Positions 41,874 to 42,822 of a stretch of 42,822 nt of DNA are shown here, one piece after another (within the stretch, counting starts at the first letter, position 1; the number at the start of each line of letters is the position of its first letter). The DNA is taken from assembly GCA_027024205.1 (NCBI GenBank), contig JALVST010000049.1, positions 1-42,822 on the forward strand, read 5' to 3'. Below the pieces are notes generated by a model. That model did no database searches. It saw only the letters and a list, made by a program, of their open reading frames with translations, and was not told where the DNA came from. Source of the DNA: Flavobacteriales bacterium. Lineage in GTDB: Bacteria; Bacteroidota; Bacteroidia; Flavobacteriales; Flavobacteriaceae. The position numbers and the translations under genes are program-made.

Positions 41874-41916
41874 ATAATTGAGAATCAACAACAAATTACT
41901 TAATTGCACAATTACA

Positions 41917-41949
41917 GGATGCTGAGTCGTCGGGATCTATCAAAACGCC
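41917..41949. repeat. Dispersed repeat fragment after mnmG
   Basis: GGATGCTGAGTCGTCGGGAT with CTATCAAAACGCC, a diverged copy of the GCTGAGTG...GTATCGAAGCGCC family. Confidence 0.45.
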
Positions 41950-42074
41950 GGTTAACGAAGTTCCGTTCATTAAAGACCCGATAGCCAAATCACTAAAATA
42001 AAGAAAGCTATGATTTTTACAAGCATACTAAATATTCTTTATTACCTGCATATTATAATAATTTTTCAATGATA

Positions 42075-42629
42075 TTAAGAATCTGTTTTTGGAATAAATA
42101 TAGTAGTAACAATTATGATGAAACAAATCAAAGTGACAGGTGGCATGCCACCATACCATTTTACCGGATGTAACCAGGTAAAGCCACCCATAAATATCAA
42201 ATGTAAGGCGACAAATATCAGAAATAATGAAGATTTGGTTTGAGGGGACATTTGTAGTGTTTTGCCACTGAAAAAAATAACTGCTGCTAAAATCCCTGCC
42301 CATAATGTTAAATTTCCAGTCAGACTGAAACTACCATTTGTTGTAAAAAATTCTTTTAGATAGTAAGGCTTTAATATCGACAAGCTTAATAATACATGTA
42401 AAGCAATAAAACTTTTTAAAATATTGACAATCAACAACCTATTGTGTTTATTAAAAGTTTTTGTTTTAAGAAAAAACCATATTACAATAGCCGAAAAAAT
42501 CAGAATTTTGTTAAAAGTAAAAACCGGTAAGTCTTGCCATAATACGGGACCGAAAATATGGTATCTAAAAACCGTGTAAATGCCTGTAATTGCAATAATT
42601 AATAATATTTTATATAAATCTTGTCGCAT
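42075..42629 (-). CDS. Multi-pass membrane protein
   Basis: 184 residues starting MRQDLYKILLIIAITGIYTV, with about five to six hydrophobic segments. His residues lie within or beside helices (FIALHVLLSL; FVALHLIFMGGFTWLHPVKW), a spacing that would suit a haem-binding cytochrome or ferric-reductase-type core, but no diagnostic motif is visible. I do not recognise a family. It is oriented toward mnmG. Function unknown. Confidence 0.5.
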   Translation of the reverse strand: MRQDLYKILLIIAITGIYTVFRYHIFGPVLWQDLPVFTFNKILIFSAIVIWFFLKTKTFNKHNRLLIVNILKSFIALHVLLSLSILKPYYLKEFFTTNGSFSLTGNLTLWAGILAAVIFFSGKTLQMSPQTKSSLFLIFVALHLIFMGGFTWLHPVKWYGGMPPVTLICFIIIVTTIFIPKTDS

Positions 42630-42822
42630 AAATTCGATTTTATCGCTAAAATAAATATTTTCTTTTTAAATGCTAATTTTTCCCAAAATACATTTCTTTT
42701 TTTTTATCTTTTTTATAATTTCATTAATCGTGGGATAAATTGAATTTATAATATCTTAGTGTTCTAAAAATTTCTAAATCCGGCGTTTTTACATAGATAC
42801 TTGCCAAAGAAATGTTCGTTGT
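42630..42822. other. AT-rich end of window
   Basis: Upstream of the membrane protein gene; no supported coding frame within the window. Confidence 0.3.

Overview
The window looks like a stretch of chromosome from a low-GC member of the Bacteroidota, most likely Flavobacteriales or a close relative. The reasons are the -7 promoter motif TAnnTTTG upstream of many genes, few Shine-Dalgarno sites, many short-signal lipoproteins, a protein with a type IX secretion-like C-terminus, and family content (DUF4175, LptC next to coaX, Bacteroidota-type RHS fragment). This placement is inferred from gene content; no 16S or marker-tree evidence is available here.

Layout. 1-3.8 kb is an accessory patch: two tandem transglutaminase-like exported proteins (the first cut by the window edge), a secreted RHS-core protein with an HExxH motif whose signal peptide is put out of frame by a 5-bp repeat, a YwqK/MORN-like lipoprotein that may be its immunity partner, an attC-like palindrome, and two tiny membrane-protein genes (one broken). 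3.8-6.7 kb is a pseudouridine salvage locus (psuK, psuG) with a divergent BtpA/SgcQ-family gene. 6.7-14.7 kb holds envelope genes (Ig-like lipoprotein, outer-membrane barrel, TPR protein, LptC, an unknown lipoprotein, ChaN-like protein) together with coaX and rnhA. RNase R follows at 15.3-17.5 kb.

17.5-21.1 kb is gene-poor and rich in dispersed palindromic repeats, with a decayed IS630-type element, an ElaA-like acetyltransferase and a YfdX-family lipoprotein. 21.1-28.1 kb carries a cation diffusion facilitator, an alginate-export-type porin coupled to a double-rhodanese lipoprotein, and a large parallel beta-helix secreted protein. 28.3-32.0 kb is a tight, overlapping five-gene operon: LolA-like protein, two TPR proteins with C-terminal PGxGxxY membrane hairpins, a third helical-repeat protein, and an exported YidD homologue. 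Just upstream, on the same strand, lie three tandem copies of a small exported hairpin protein, the first overlapping the gltX stop codon by ATGA.

35.3-41.9 kb is a housekeeping block (DUF4175, ybeY, mnmG). Two parS-like 16-mers sit directly after ybeY, suggesting an origin-proximal position. The window ends with a multi-pass membrane protein. The most interesting candidates for something undescribed are the exported YidD/LolA/TPR-hairpin operon with the neighbouring triplicated hairpin family, and the possibly phase-variable RHS metalloprotease-like effector with its lipoprotein partner.
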